A stretch of 64,000 nucleotides of DNA from Archangium violaceum (GTDB taxonomy: Bacteria > Myxococcota > Myxococcia > Myxococcales > Myxococcaceae), in assembly GCF_016859125.1 (NCBI RefSeq), contig NZ_CP069338.1, positions 5,581,501-5,645,500 of the forward strand, given 5' to 3'. The notes beneath the pieces were generated by a model. It ran no database searches. It saw only the letters and a program-made list of their open reading frames with translations, and was not told the origin of the DNA. Position 1 is the stretch's first letter, and each line of letters opens with the position of its first letter. Below, one piece after another: positions 31,223 to 38,855 of the stretch. A program made the translations under genes and the position numbers.

Positions 31223-31277
31223 TTCCCTGACAGCACCGGAAGGGCTCTCGATGACACCTCGTCCATGACGCGGACGC

Positions 31278-32360
31278 TCAGTGGGCCTCTCTCGCGCCGA
31301 GATAGCTCTTCTCGACGTAGGGTGACAGCAGGCCCTGGATCAGGGACGAGTACGTCAACCGGAACTCCATCGTATCGCCCGGCCTGAACTCCTGGGTGCA
31401 GTCCGTCACGTCATACACGCTGTAGTTCGAATTGCTGTTGACGAACTGAACGTTGGAGGGGACGGGAACCAGGCTCCTGGGCGCCGTGTGGATGGCCCCC
31501 AGGTTCACGAGGGCGCGCTTGCGCAGTCCCTTGTTCTCGAACCGGGGCTTCACTCCAAAGGCATCCGTCCCCACCTCGCCCATCGGTACGGAGGGCTTGG
31601 TCTTGATCTCCAGGATCGTCCCCGAGAACAGGAAGGCGTTGTCGAGCAGGGCCTTGTGCTTCTTCTCGACGCTGGGGATCGTCCCCAGCAGGATCGCTTC
31701 CCCGGCCCGGAGTTGATTGATCCGGGGGGGCAACGAGTTGTTCTCCATCCAGTCCAGCATCACCGAGCCGCCGATGGACACCTTCTCCATCGGATACCCC
31801 AGGTTCTTCTCGATCTCCTGGGCCAGCCCACTCAACAGCGAGACGTTCTCGGAAGAGGGCAGGACGCCGCTGCAACACGCCAGGTTGGCGCCGATCCCGC
31901 TCAGCTTGATGTGCTCCGAGCCAGGTTCCAGGATCTTCCGCACGGTCCTCACGGCGTCTTCTGGCATGACGCCTTCCCGCAGATCGCCCACCTCGATCAT
32001 GAGGATGACCTCATGCGTCACCCCCGCCCGCCGCGCGGCCTCGGCCAGTGCCTGGATCGTCTCCAGCTCTGAATTCAAGCTGGACCGGCAATAGGAGACG
32101 ACAGTCTGGGCCTCCTGGACGGAGGGCATCGCCACCAGCATGGGCTTCTCCTGGAAATGGCGGTGCAGCTCCCTGGCCGTGACCAGGCTCGCGATTCCCA
32201 GGGACGCCACCCCACTGCGCTGGAAGAGCTCGATGACGGGCACGGAGCTCTCGCAGCCCTTCACGACCCCCACCCACTCCAACCGGTTCGCCGCGCAAAA
32301 CGATTTGACGAACTGGATGTTGTGCTCGAGCTTGTCCAGATCGATGATCAGGCTTGGCAT
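31278..32360 (-). CDS. Alanine racemase-fold PLP enzyme, ornithine racemase-like
   Basis: 360 aa. Type III fold PLP enzyme. The N-terminal LIIDLDKLEHNIQFVKSF and the Schiff-base Lys in WVGVVKGCESS are in the usual places. MNSELxT-type SLNSELETIQALAEAARRAG, MIEVGDLREGVMPED, IGANLACCSGVLPS and INQLRAGEAILLGTIPS follow the ornithine/lysine racemase (Orr/YhfX) subgroup rather than peptidoglycan alanine racemase. Likely it racemises a free basic amino acid. It starts 19 bp after the desaturase-like gene, which suggests a shared pathway. Confidence 0.8.
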   Translation of the reverse strand: MPSLIIDLDKLEHNIQFVKSFCAANRLEWVGVVKGCESSVPVIELFQRSGVASLGIASLVTARELHRHFQEKPMLVAMPSVQEAQTVVSYCRSSLNSELETIQALAEAARRAGVTHEVILMIEVGDLREGVMPEDAVRTVRKILEPGSEHIKLSGIGANLACCSGVLPSSENVSLLSGLAQEIEKNLGYPMEKVSIGGSVMLDWMENNSLPPRINQLRAGEAILLGTIPSVEKKHKALLDNAFLFSGTILEIKTKPSVPMGEVGTDAFGVKPRFENKGLRKRALVNLGAIHTAPRSLVPVPSNVQFVNSNSNYSVYDVTDCTQEFRPGDTMEFRLTYSSLIQGLLSPYVEKSYLGAREAH

Positions 32361-32379
32361 GGCTGTTGGCTCCTACGGC

Positions 32380-33480
32380 TCACGGGGACTGGGGCATCTC
32401 TTCCAACCGGCCTTCCACCACGCGCTCCCTCAACTCCGAGATCGCCGACGGTAGGCCCCGAGCGGGGATGAGCAGGTTGCAGCTCATGTTCTCGCTGTAC
32501 TTGGGGCTGTACCGCTTCATGAGCTCGTCGACCTGGGGCAGGTAGTTCCAGCGGACGTTCGGAAACAGCGAATGCGCCAGGTGATAGGAATCCCCCAGGG
32601 GGAAGATGTTGTGCCTGACGATGAAGCCGATGGGTCCCCTGAACTCGGTGGGGCGCCCCAGCTCGAGCTCCCGCTCGTAGTAGCCCAGATTGAGATCGCA
32701 AGGCGCGAACCAGCGATGCAACGCGACGTGCGCGAGCCAATAGAAGAGCGGATAGGTGATGAACACGGGGACGACATAGAGGAAGACCAGCGCGTTCACC
32801 GAGTCGAACGCCACGAACAGGCCCACGACGGTGACGATCGTCGCGATCCGCAGGAAGAAGTTCAACGAGAAGCGATCGGCCAGCAGGTAGGAGATGATCT
32901 CCTTGAGCCGGGCGAGCAGTCCCTTCCAGGTGAGCGGGTAGAAGAGGGCCGCCCAGAACTTGAAATTGCTGATACCGGGCTTCAAGCCCACATCCAGCAA
33001 CTCCTTCAGGTCCGGATCGTGAGGCATGTTCACGGAGCTGTGGTGCCGCCGGACATGGATGTCCTTTCTCGCCTTCGCCTCCGGCATGAGCGCGGGGAAT
33101 TGATAGAAGACATTGGCGAGGAACATGCCCCACTTGATGTTCGGGCAGAGGGCTCCATGCACGGCGAAATGCCCGATCTCCTGCAACGTGCGGAAGCGCC
33201 CCGTCACGAACAGGATCAACAGCCCCCTGATGATGAACGAATCAAATGTGTTGAAGGCAATGACCGCGGCGATGATGAGCAGGTACGTCCAGACGAACGG
33301 GAATGGTGCGAAATAATCATCCAGGGGGCGAGCACCGAGCCCGGCGAATTCCTTGCGAAAATCCTTGAGGGAGACGTTGGACGAGACGAACTTCGTCTTG
33401 CTCAAGTCTTTTCGATGATAGAGATGATCGAGCGCTTGCAGGGCGAGCGCCAGCGTCAAACAAATCAAGATGTGGGCCAT
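32380..33480 (-). CDS. Membrane fatty-acid-desaturase-family di-iron oxygenase
   Basis: 366 aa with four or more transmembrane helices and the three His boxes of the family: EIGHFAVH (HxxxH), VRRHHSS (HxxHH-like), and the C-terminal DSYHLAHS with a further His in RHNIFPLG. It can desaturate or hydroxylate acyl chains or amino-acid-derived substrates. The linked racemase-like gene and lack of lipid genes leave the substrate open. The start at 33480 gives MAHILICLTLALALQALDH. A divergent exporter lies upstream across an A/T-richer 220-bp region that should hold both promoters. Confidence 0.82.
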   Translation of the reverse strand: MAHILICLTLALALQALDHLYHRKDLSKTKFVSSNVSLKDFRKEFAGLGARPLDDYFAPFPFVWTYLLIIAAVIAFNTFDSFIIRGLLILFVTGRFRTLQEIGHFAVHGALCPNIKWGMFLANVFYQFPALMPEAKARKDIHVRRHHSSVNMPHDPDLKELLDVGLKPGISNFKFWAALFYPLTWKGLLARLKEIISYLLADRFSLNFFLRIATIVTVVGLFVAFDSVNALVFLYVVPVFITYPLFYWLAHVALHRWFAPCDLNLGYYERELELGRPTEFRGPIGFIVRHNIFPLGDSYHLAHSLFPNVRWNYLPQVDELMKRYSPKYSENMSCNLLIPARGLPSAISELRERVVEGRLEEMPQSP

Positions 33481-33701
33481 GTCGAAGGGAGATAAGGTGT
33501 GGTTTGTTTTATGTCAAGCGCTCCTGGATGTATGGCAATTCTGTGAACCTGAGAGGTGTGTGTGAGAAGTTGGGAATCAGTGCCGTGCGCTGGGGGCTTG
33601 GATATTCGAGGCGGCTTCGTGTATTCACGGAAGCCGGGCGGAGGGCCACGATGGAGCGGTGGAGCCCTGATGACCCGAGACTCCTCCGAGCACGTCTACC
33701 T

Positions 33702-34664
33702 ATGAAAAAGCATTTGTCTGTCATCCCCGCGATCCTGTTGGGTCTGGGGTCGGCGTTCTTCTTCACCATGACCTATGTGCTCAACCGCAGCATGGTGGCG
33801 ACGGGCGGGCTCTGGGCCTGGAGCACGTCGCTGCGCTGTTTCGTCATGCTGCCCCTGCTGTTCGTGGTCGTGGCGATGAAAGGAGGTTGGCCACCGCTGT
33901 GGGCCGAGCTGAGGCGGCACCCCCGGGAGTGGATGCTCTGGGGGACCGTGAGCTTTGGCGGCTGCTATTCGTTCCTGGCGTTGTCGGCGCATCATGGACC
34001 CTCGTGGTTGATCGCCGGGTCCTTCCAGATCTCGGCGCTCGCGGGGCCGCTGCTCTCGCCCTTCATCTACACGGATGAGCGCCGGAGGATCCCCCTCAAG
34101 GCGGTGGCCATGGGTTCGGTGATCATCATGGGCGTCCTGCTCATGCAGATGGGCCACTTCAACCTGACCATGCCAGCCAACGCCTGGCTGGTGCTGCTCC
34201 TGGTGATGATCGCCGCCTTCTCCTACCCGTTGGGTAATCGCCGGCTGATGCTGCACCTGGAGCGCGAAGGCGTCTCCCTGGATGCCGGCCAGCGCGTCCT
34301 CGGAATGACGTTGGGGGCCCTGCCCCTGTGGCTGGCCGAGGCGGCCCATGGCTATGCGCGCGTGGGCTGGCCTTCCACGGCCCATGTCGTGCAATCCGCG
34401 GGCGTGGCCGTCCTGGCGGGAGTCATTGGCACCACCCTGTTCTTCCGCGCCACCCATATGGCGGCGAACAATCCGCTCGGACTGGCCGCCGTCGAGGCCA
34501 CGCAGGCCTCCGAGCTGATCTTCGCGCTGGTGCTGGGCGTGCTCTTCCTGGGTGAGCCGTGGCCCTCCCTGGTCAGTTTCACGGGGGCCCTGCTCATCGT
34601 GGTGGGCATGGTGCTCTACAGCCGCATCGGCCAGAGCGCCGAACTGGAGCCCGTGGAGGGCTAG
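33702..34664 (+). CDS. DMT-superfamily multidrug-efflux-type exporter
   Basis: 320 aa, about ten transmembrane helices in two homologous halves (AILLGLGSAFFFTMTYVLNR and FALVLGVLFLGEPWPSLVSF). This is the layout of EamA-like multidrug resistance efflux proteins. ATG at 33702 is the first start that yields a membrane N-terminus (MKKHLSVIPAILLG); the frame is open to 33504 but with unrelated sequence. It is divergent from the desaturase/racemase pair and might export their product. Confidence 0.85.
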   Translation: MKKHLSVIPAILLGLGSAFFFTMTYVLNRSMVATGGLWAWSTSLRCFVMLPLLFVVVAMKGGWPPLWAELRRHPREWMLWGTVSFGGCYSFLALSAHHGPSWLIAGSFQISALAGPLLSPFIYTDERRRIPLKAVAMGSVIIMGVLLMQMGHFNLTMPANAWLVLLLVMIAAFSYPLGNRRLMLHLEREGVSLDAGQRVLGMTLGALPLWLAEAAHGYARVGWPSTAHVVQSAGVAVLAGVIGTTLFFRATHMAANNPLGLAAVEATQASELIFALVLGVLFLGEPWPSLVSFTGALLIVVGMVLYSRIGQSAELEPVEG

Positions 34665-34876
34665 CCCGGCATGCTCCGCCGTCATCCGGGTGGGCGGCGT
34701 TTCATCTCGAGGCGCCGGAAAACAGGAGGCTCGCGAGACGCTGTAACGGATCCGTCCGTCGAAGAAGGCCTCCACGTCCGCGGACGCCATTACTTGAGCG
34801 CTCGGGATTCACGGTGGCCAGGCAGGAGGGGGGTGATGAGCGTGAGCCGTTCCATCATGGGCGTCCGTTCCCGGGG

Positions 34877-34977
34877 GGATTCCAGATGGAATCCGGATTC
34901 CAGTGGGTATCCGGAGTGGCAATAGCCGGATACCAGCCGGTATGTCAACTTCCGTCGCCGGATACCGGCCGGTATGC
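34877..34977. repeat. Array of four 18-bp inverted repeats
   Basis: Each unit is GGATWCC-N4-GGWATSY: 34877-34894 (perfect, GGATTCCagatGGAATCC), 34895-34912 (directly abutting), 34928-34945 and 34960-34977. The last two share GCCGGATACCnGCCGGTATG. They lie in a 389-bp gap between two gene ends (exporter on plus, DUF3291 on minus), so they are not in an obvious promoter position. The rest of the gap shows nothing recognisable. Confidence 0.7.
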
Positions 34978-35053
34978 CAAGAAGGACGATCGAGCAGGGA
35001 GGCGGTGAGGCGCTGGCGATCGAGATGGACCTCGCGTGCGTGGTTCGCGACGT

Positions 35054-35557
35054 CTACTTCCAACCCACGCAGTAGCGCTCGGGCTTCATATCGAGCGGTT
35101 CGCCGATCTGCTCCGGCGCTGGATAGCGCTTACGGAAGGTGAAGGCGTGCGGCGTGGGTCCGTTTTCGCGCAGATGCCGCAGACGCTCCATCGCTTCTTC
35201 CGTCGTCGGAACATGGCCGGCTGGAATCCACCACAGCACCTGATGTGCCTCCGCCGGATGCTCGAACCACTCGCGCCGGCGCGCCATCACCTTCGTGTGA
35301 GGCGTGCGGTAGACGTACTCGAACAGATGCTCGACCGACTCCCAGACTGACATGTTGACGATGAGGTTGGGATCGTCGCTCACCTTGATGTCGGTGGCAT
35401 TGCCTTCGTTGCTCTCGAGGCGCCAGACGAAGCCGGGTGAAGCCTCGGCGAGCGCGTTGATGTGGTCGAGCGCCGCCACGAAATCCGCGAGCCGCGGGCT
35501 GTCGAGTGGTGCGACGGCGCGAGCGACATTGAGTTGAGCGATGTGCCAGGTCTTCAT
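35054..35557 (-). CDS. DUF3291 domain protein (dimeric alpha/beta-barrel fold)
   Basis: 167 aa, the whole protein being one domain. WHIAQLNVARAVAPLDSPRL at the N-terminus, FVWRLESNEGNATDIKVSDD, LIVNMSVWESVEHLFEYVYR and VLWWIPAGHVPTTEEAMERL are characteristic of this family, related to antibiotic-biosynthesis monooxygenase folds. ATG at 35557 has a GGGGGT ribosome site close by. It follows the decayed P450 gene on the same strand and may once have been co-transcribed with it. No catalytic role is known. Confidence 0.85.
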   Translation of the reverse strand: MKTWHIAQLNVARAVAPLDSPRLADFVAALDHINALAEASPGFVWRLESNEGNATDIKVSDDPNLIVNMSVWESVEHLFEYVYRTPHTKVMARRREWFEHPAEAHQVLWWIPAGHVPTTEEAMERLRHLRENGPTPHAFTFRKRYPAPEQIGEPLDMKPERYCVGWK

Positions 35558-35652
35558 GTGACCCCCAGAATCGAAGAGCCCTCCATCTTGCACCCGCCCG
35601 GCGGCCAGGAACAACGTCTTGGAATGTTCCAACGGCCCCGAACCGCGCTGAA

Positions 35653-35917
35653 TCACGTGAAGACGTCGGAGACCAGCCGGCCCTGCTTCTCCATCTCCGC
35701 GAGCCACGCCGTGGCTTCCTCCGCGGAGCAGCCCACGCCAGATCGTCGCGGTAGAGGAAGTCCATGTCCGGGTGGTCGCACCCGAAGAAGAGCAACGCTG
35801 GCCCGGCTGTCTCCCCCCGCGCGTGGCGCAGGGCGCGCTCCTGGATGAAGCCCCGGAGGGGCGCCAGTCCCGTGCCCGCGCCCACCAGGATGATGGGTGT
35901 CGCGTTCGAGGCGGGTG
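35653..35917 (-). pseudogene. CYP102-type P450 reductase, C-terminal piece (NADP domain) of split gene
   Basis: The frame gives PASNATPIILVGAGTGLAPL-RGF and ALLFFGCDHPDMDFLYRDDL, the NADPH-binding part of a cytochrome P450 reductase. It then jumps frame near 35735 to CSAEEATAWLAEMEKQGRLV-SDVF and stop, the normal C-terminus. About 50-60 residues between these two blocks are deleted. The part that should precede PASNATPII lies 2.3 kb away at 38222 and above, on the same strand; both ends carry the same 30-bp sequence. Confidence 0.7.
35888..35917. repeat. 30-bp direct repeat, left copy, flanking the toxin cassette
   Basis: GGATGATGGGTGTCGCGTTC-GAGGCGGGTG matches 38222-38251 at 29 of 30 positions in direct orientation. 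On the minus strand it codes for PASNATPII of the P450 reductase. Removing one copy with everything between would rejoin the reductase in frame. Confidence 0.85.
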
Positions 35918-35948
35918 AGCTCCGCCAGGCTTCCACGAAGCGCGGCAT

Positions 35949-36308
35949 GTCGGCACGGAGAGTCCGGAGCTGACGCTGCTCCCCGGCGAGCGCGTGGAAT
36001 GGCAACCCGAGGGGGAGTGGCGGATGCGGCTGTCCTGCCAGCCGGAGCCTCCCTCCGTGACGTTGGAGGTGGAGCAGGCGCCCGCCTCGGGGCGGGTGAC
36101 GGAGATGGCGGACATCCTCGTGTTGATGACCGCCGTGGTTGAACGCGTGGAGGACAACCCTCGAGTCCAGGCCCACCTCTTGGGATGGCGGGAGAGCGCC
36201 TGGGCCCGCTGGGGTCTGTTCCTGGCCCTGGTGGATCGACTACCGACATTCACTGAGCAACGAGACGGGAATGGATGTTTTCATCGGGCCCTTGACACAT
36301 TCGAGTGA
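35949..36308 (+). pseudogene. Gene fragment inside the inserted cassette
   Basis: An open plus-strand frame with strong third-position GC reads PELTLLPGERVEWQPEGEWR, TEMADILVLMTAVVERVEDN and GWRESAWARWGLFLALVDRL before a Cys/His-containing tail to TGA 36306-36308. There is no plausible start codon with a ribosome site (GTG 35994 lacks one), so the 5' part appears missing. Not recognised; it could be the tail of an earlier toxin-associated gene. Confidence 0.4.
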
Positions 36309-36347
36309 CTGGCGTTGTTGATGCGTCATCCGTTTCGAGGAGGAACC

Positions 36348-37019
36348 TTGTTCAGACATAAGGCGGCTGTATTCTCGCGCGCATTCCTCGCGCCCGTCCT
36401 GCTGGGTCTATTCCTGGTGCAGGCGTGTAGCAGCACGCACATTTCAGAGGAGGGCGCGTCGGGGTACGCCCAGCAGCGTCTCGAGCCTTGCGACATTGGC
36501 AAGGTCACGGACAACGTGCTGGAGCAGTATGGCGAGCAGCTGACCCCTTCGTTGGCCAAGGCCGCGGCACAGGGCCCCGAGGCCGTCGAGCTGTCCGCGA
36601 AGGAGCTTCGCAAGCTGCCCGGCACGGCGACGGTCAGCAGGCCGAGGGCGGACCTGGACCGGATGATCCGAGGGACCCATGGCAACGCGGGGCTCGTTCC
36701 CAAGGATGTCGCCAGCAAATTGGAAGGAAGGACCTTCCAGAGCTTCGACGATTTCCGCGGTGAGTTCTGGAAGGCTGTGAGTGAGACGCGTTATGCGAGC
36801 GAATTCTCGGCGTCGAACCAGACCCTCATGCGAAGTGGGTACGCGCCCTATGTCGTAGAAGGGCAGCAGTTGGGGGAGTGGGCGGTCTACGAGCTCCATC
36901 ATATGGAATCGATCCACCAGGGCGGTAGCGTCTATGACCTGAGCAACCTCATGATCACGACGCCCCGGTTCCACCAGGATGTGCTCGACAGGACGTACCA
37001 CTACTCCTGGGAGTGCTGA
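36348..37019 (+). CDS. Lipoprotein toxin with colicin/pyocin-type HNH DNase domain
   Basis: 223 aa. Lipoprotein signal peptide with LVQAC lipobox (Cys27), a helical stretch of about 100 residues, then a DNase domain from about 130. FDDFRGEFWKAVSETRYASE, MRSGYAPYVV, and YELHHMESIHQGGSVYDLSN-L match the S-pyocin/colicin E9 HNH nuclease, with H184, H185, N200 and H209 in the positions of catalytic/zinc residues. The fourth, equivalent to colicin E9 H131, is Leu213. TTG at 36348 is chosen because AGGAGG lies 4 nt upstream and the signal peptide is then ideal; ATG 36321 is an alternative. As a lipoprotein it may pass between cells by outer-membrane exchange, as SitA toxins do. The next gene overlaps its stop. 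Confidence 0.72.
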   Translation: MFRHKAAVFSRAFLAPVLLGLFLVQACSSTHISEEGASGYAQQRLEPCDIGKVTDNVLEQYGEQLTPSLAKAAAQGPEAVELSAKELRKLPGTATVSRPRADLDRMIRGTHGNAGLVPKDVASKLEGRTFQSFDDFRGEFWKAVSETRYASEFSASNQTLMRSGYAPYVVEGQQLGEWAVYELHHMESIHQGGSVYDLSNLMITTPRFHQDVLDRTYHYSWEC

Positions 37020-37234
37020 TGGAACCGCTGAGCGATGACGAGGTCCTGGAGATCATTCGAAGGCTGCAGTCCGGTGGCTACGCAACGGAGGCCGAGACGG
37101 GCGAGAAGGCGCAACGCATCGTCTCGCGCTACCCCGGAATCCTGGACTTGATCTTTCACGACCGCAGGAATCTGACGCCTGAACAGATTCTCGCCGAAGT
37201 GAAGAGTCGGAAGCCGATCCTGCTCGGTCCTTGA
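37019..37234 (+). CDS. Probable immunity protein for the HNH DNase toxin
   Basis: 71 aa, acidic overall. ATG at 37019 overlaps the toxin stop (TGATG), the classic toxin-immunity coupling. The sequence (LSDDEVLEIIRRLQSGGYAT, YPGILDLIFHDRRNLTPEQI) resembles colicin/pyocin DNase immunity proteins: a small helical protein with a DLI(Y/F) segment followed by a TPE/SPE-type helix start. It is about 15 residues shorter than colicin immunity proteins (85-87 aa). Function is inferred mostly from position. Confidence 0.65.
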   Translation: MEPLSDDEVLEIIRRLQSGGYATEAETGEKAQRIVSRYPGILDLIFHDRRNLTPEQILAEVKSRKPILLGP

Positions 37235-37266
37235 GCATTGCCCCTCCCCATTTCAAGAGAAATTCC

Positions 37267-37890
37267 ATGTCAATGCTGAATTCCAGAGCAGGCCTTCTCG
37301 TGCTCGCAGCCGCGGCCCTCCTGGCTCCAGGATGGGCTGAGGCCTCCTGTAAGTACTACGACAACGCCTCCGCCGCGGTTTCCCCACTGCCGCCAACGGA
37401 TTCCTTCGTCTCATGTCAGCTGGATGCCATCACGCACGGCCGGTTCCATGTGACGGCGTGCAGGCCCGACAACGCTCCGCCGGGAGTCGACATGAACGCG
37501 TCGGCCCTCAGGTCCTGGCTGCGTTGCTATGACATGAGGGACAATCCGCCGCGCTGCCTGGGGACCTACTACCGCTCCTCCAGCCAGTGTATCAACGGCA
37601 AGCCCTACCCCTCTGGAATAGGGGCCGTCACGCTTTGCAGGGAGGCCTGCTCCGAAGGAGAGTGGGCGCGGCAGACCTATTTCGTTCCGGGAAACCCCAG
37701 CCAGTTGCCACCGGGATATCCGTTCGTCTCGGCGGTCGACACCATACCGGGCAAGGCCATTCTCGATCTCTATCAGTATCTGAATCAGGCCCACGACACC
37801 GTCGTGCAGGAGAATGGTGAGAACCTGCCCACCCAGCTCGCGGTGTTGGATCTCGCCACGCTCTCGCTGTTCGTGGCGGACGACTCATGA
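37267..37890 (+). CDS. Secreted cysteine-containing hypothetical protein
   Basis: 207 aa. Signal peptide (AGLLVLAAAALLAPGWAEAS) and at least eight Cys residues in the mature part (SFVSCQLDAITHGRFHVTAC, RCLGTYYRSSSQCINGKPYP, TLCREACSEGEW), which suggests an exported, disulphide-bonded protein. It starts 32 bp after the immunity gene. Its TGA at 37888-37890 is followed, in the same frame and after two codons, by the next ORF, so the two may once have been one gene. Function unknown; it travels with the toxin cassette. Confidence 0.6.
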   Translation: MSMLNSRAGLLVLAAAALLAPGWAEASCKYYDNASAAVSPLPPTDSFVSCQLDAITHGRFHVTACRPDNAPPGVDMNASALRSWLRCYDMRDNPPRCLGTYYRSSSQCINGKPYPSGIGAVTLCREACSEGEWARQTYFVPGNPSQLPPGYPFVSAVDTIPGKAILDLYQYLNQAHDTVVQENGENLPTQLAVLDLATLSLFVADDS

Positions 37891-37896
37891 GAGGCC

Positions 37897-38121
37897 GTGA
37901 GCGACGTCGAGCGGGCCGTCATCCTGGGAGGGCTCCTCCTTCCGAGCGCCATCGCGGGAGCGGGGAAGGGGGCCGCCAGGCTCTCGAAGGCACTCCTCCG
38001 GATGGAGAACAGCCTTCCGGCGGCGGCATCCTTCGCGAATTCGCTCCGCGGTGTCATTGGCCGCTCCGATGACGCGTTGAAGAAGCTCGCTTCGGACGGC
38101 CTGGGGTGCGCGATTCCCTAG
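37897..38121 (+). CDS. Short ORF in frame with preceding gene
   Basis: 74 aa from GTG 37897. Ala/Gly/Leu-rich helices (VILGGLLLPSAIAGAGKGAA, LPAAASFANSLRGVIG) followed by KKLASDG. It lies in the same frame as the upstream secreted-protein gene, separated by one TGA and two codons, so it may be the C-terminal half of a nonsense-mutated gene. No recognised family. The cassette ends about 100 bp later at the right 30-bp repeat. Confidence 0.4.
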   Translation: MSDVERAVILGGLLLPSAIAGAGKGAARLSKALLRMENSLPAAASFANSLRGVIGRSDDALKKLASDGLGCAIP

Positions 38122-38221
38122 CTCCGCATGTGGTGCGGAAGGACCTTGGCGCGGCACACACGGCTTCGATGTCATCACCCGCGGCGCCGGCCTTCACGGC
38201 CGCGCTCCGCCGGGCCCTGTT

Positions 38222-38251
38222 GGATGATGGGCGTCGCGTTCGAGGCGGGTG
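38222..38251. repeat. 30-bp direct repeat, right copy, flanking the toxin cassette
   Basis: GGATGATGGGCGTCGCGTTC-GAGGCGGGTG, 29/30 identical and in the same orientation as 35888-35917 (the T/C difference is at base 11). It encodes PASNATPII at the end of the surviving P450 reductase FAD piece on the minus strand. Confidence 0.85.
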
Positions 38252-38834
38252 GGTGGAAGGGTACGTTCGGTGTGTGCACCGCGACCGCCGCCTGCTCCCC
38301 CGGGCGCAGCCGCGCGAGGTAGCTCGAGCACGTGCCGAGGAAACGGCCCCGGCCGGACCAGGCCTCCGCGTCCATCACCGCCACCGTCAACGTGCACCGC
38401 GAGGGGTCCGCCAGCGGAGTCGAGGACACCGAGTACTGCCGCACGCGCATGGCCGGCAGCAGCCGCGTACGTCACTCCCTCGGGCAGCTTGAACACGAGG
38501 TGCCGCTTGAAGCGCCCGAACGGCGACGTCATGTCGACGAGCTCGCGGTCCACGGTGAAGAGGCCGTCACCTCCCAGCGCGCGGAGGTACTGGAGTGCCT
38601 GGGTCACCTTCTTCTCGAAGCGCGTCTCGTCACAGGCGTCGGCCACCAGCTCGTACGAGCTGATCACCTGGATGGATGCTCCCCCTGGGTACGACAGCCG
38701 GAAGATGGGCCCGAGCTCGCGTGCGAGCTTCATCATGTTCTGCAGGGGCTTTCGGAACCCACGTCGGGTGCGTTCCCCAGGAGGGGGCGCGGGCGGGGCT
38801 GGGGGATGTTCGTGGACACCGTGGGTTTGCTCAT
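38222..38834 (-). pseudogene. CYP102-type self-sufficient P450, N-terminal pieces of split gene
   Basis: ATG at 38834 gives MSKPTVSTNIPQPRPRPLLG, then a frameshift into MMKLARELGPIFRLSYPGG and ACDETRFEKKVTQALQYLRA, the first 95 residues of a P450BM3-like haem domain. This runs directly into RELVDMTSPFGRFKRHLVFK, a reductase linker, and after another frameshift into RQYSVSSTPLADPSRCTLTV and NVPFHPPASNATPII of the FAD domain. The haem Cys region, FMN domain and most of the FAD domain are deleted. The remainder of the reductase is at 35653-35917. It was a fatty-acid hydroxylase by family; now non-functional. A TetR gene diverges 21 bp away. Confidence 0.75.
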
Positions 38835-38855
38835 GGGAAGTCAGAGAGAGGTGAC

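Noticed and set aside
34877..34977. CRISPR array
   Set aside because: The four units are dyads with 0-15-bp gaps, not direct repeats with uniform unique spacers, and no cas gene is present.
38175..38500. Separate small genes on both strands around the right 30-bp repeat
   Set aside because: The minus-strand frames are pieces of one reductase (RQYSVSSTPLADP...NATPII); the plus-strand frames are their antisense.
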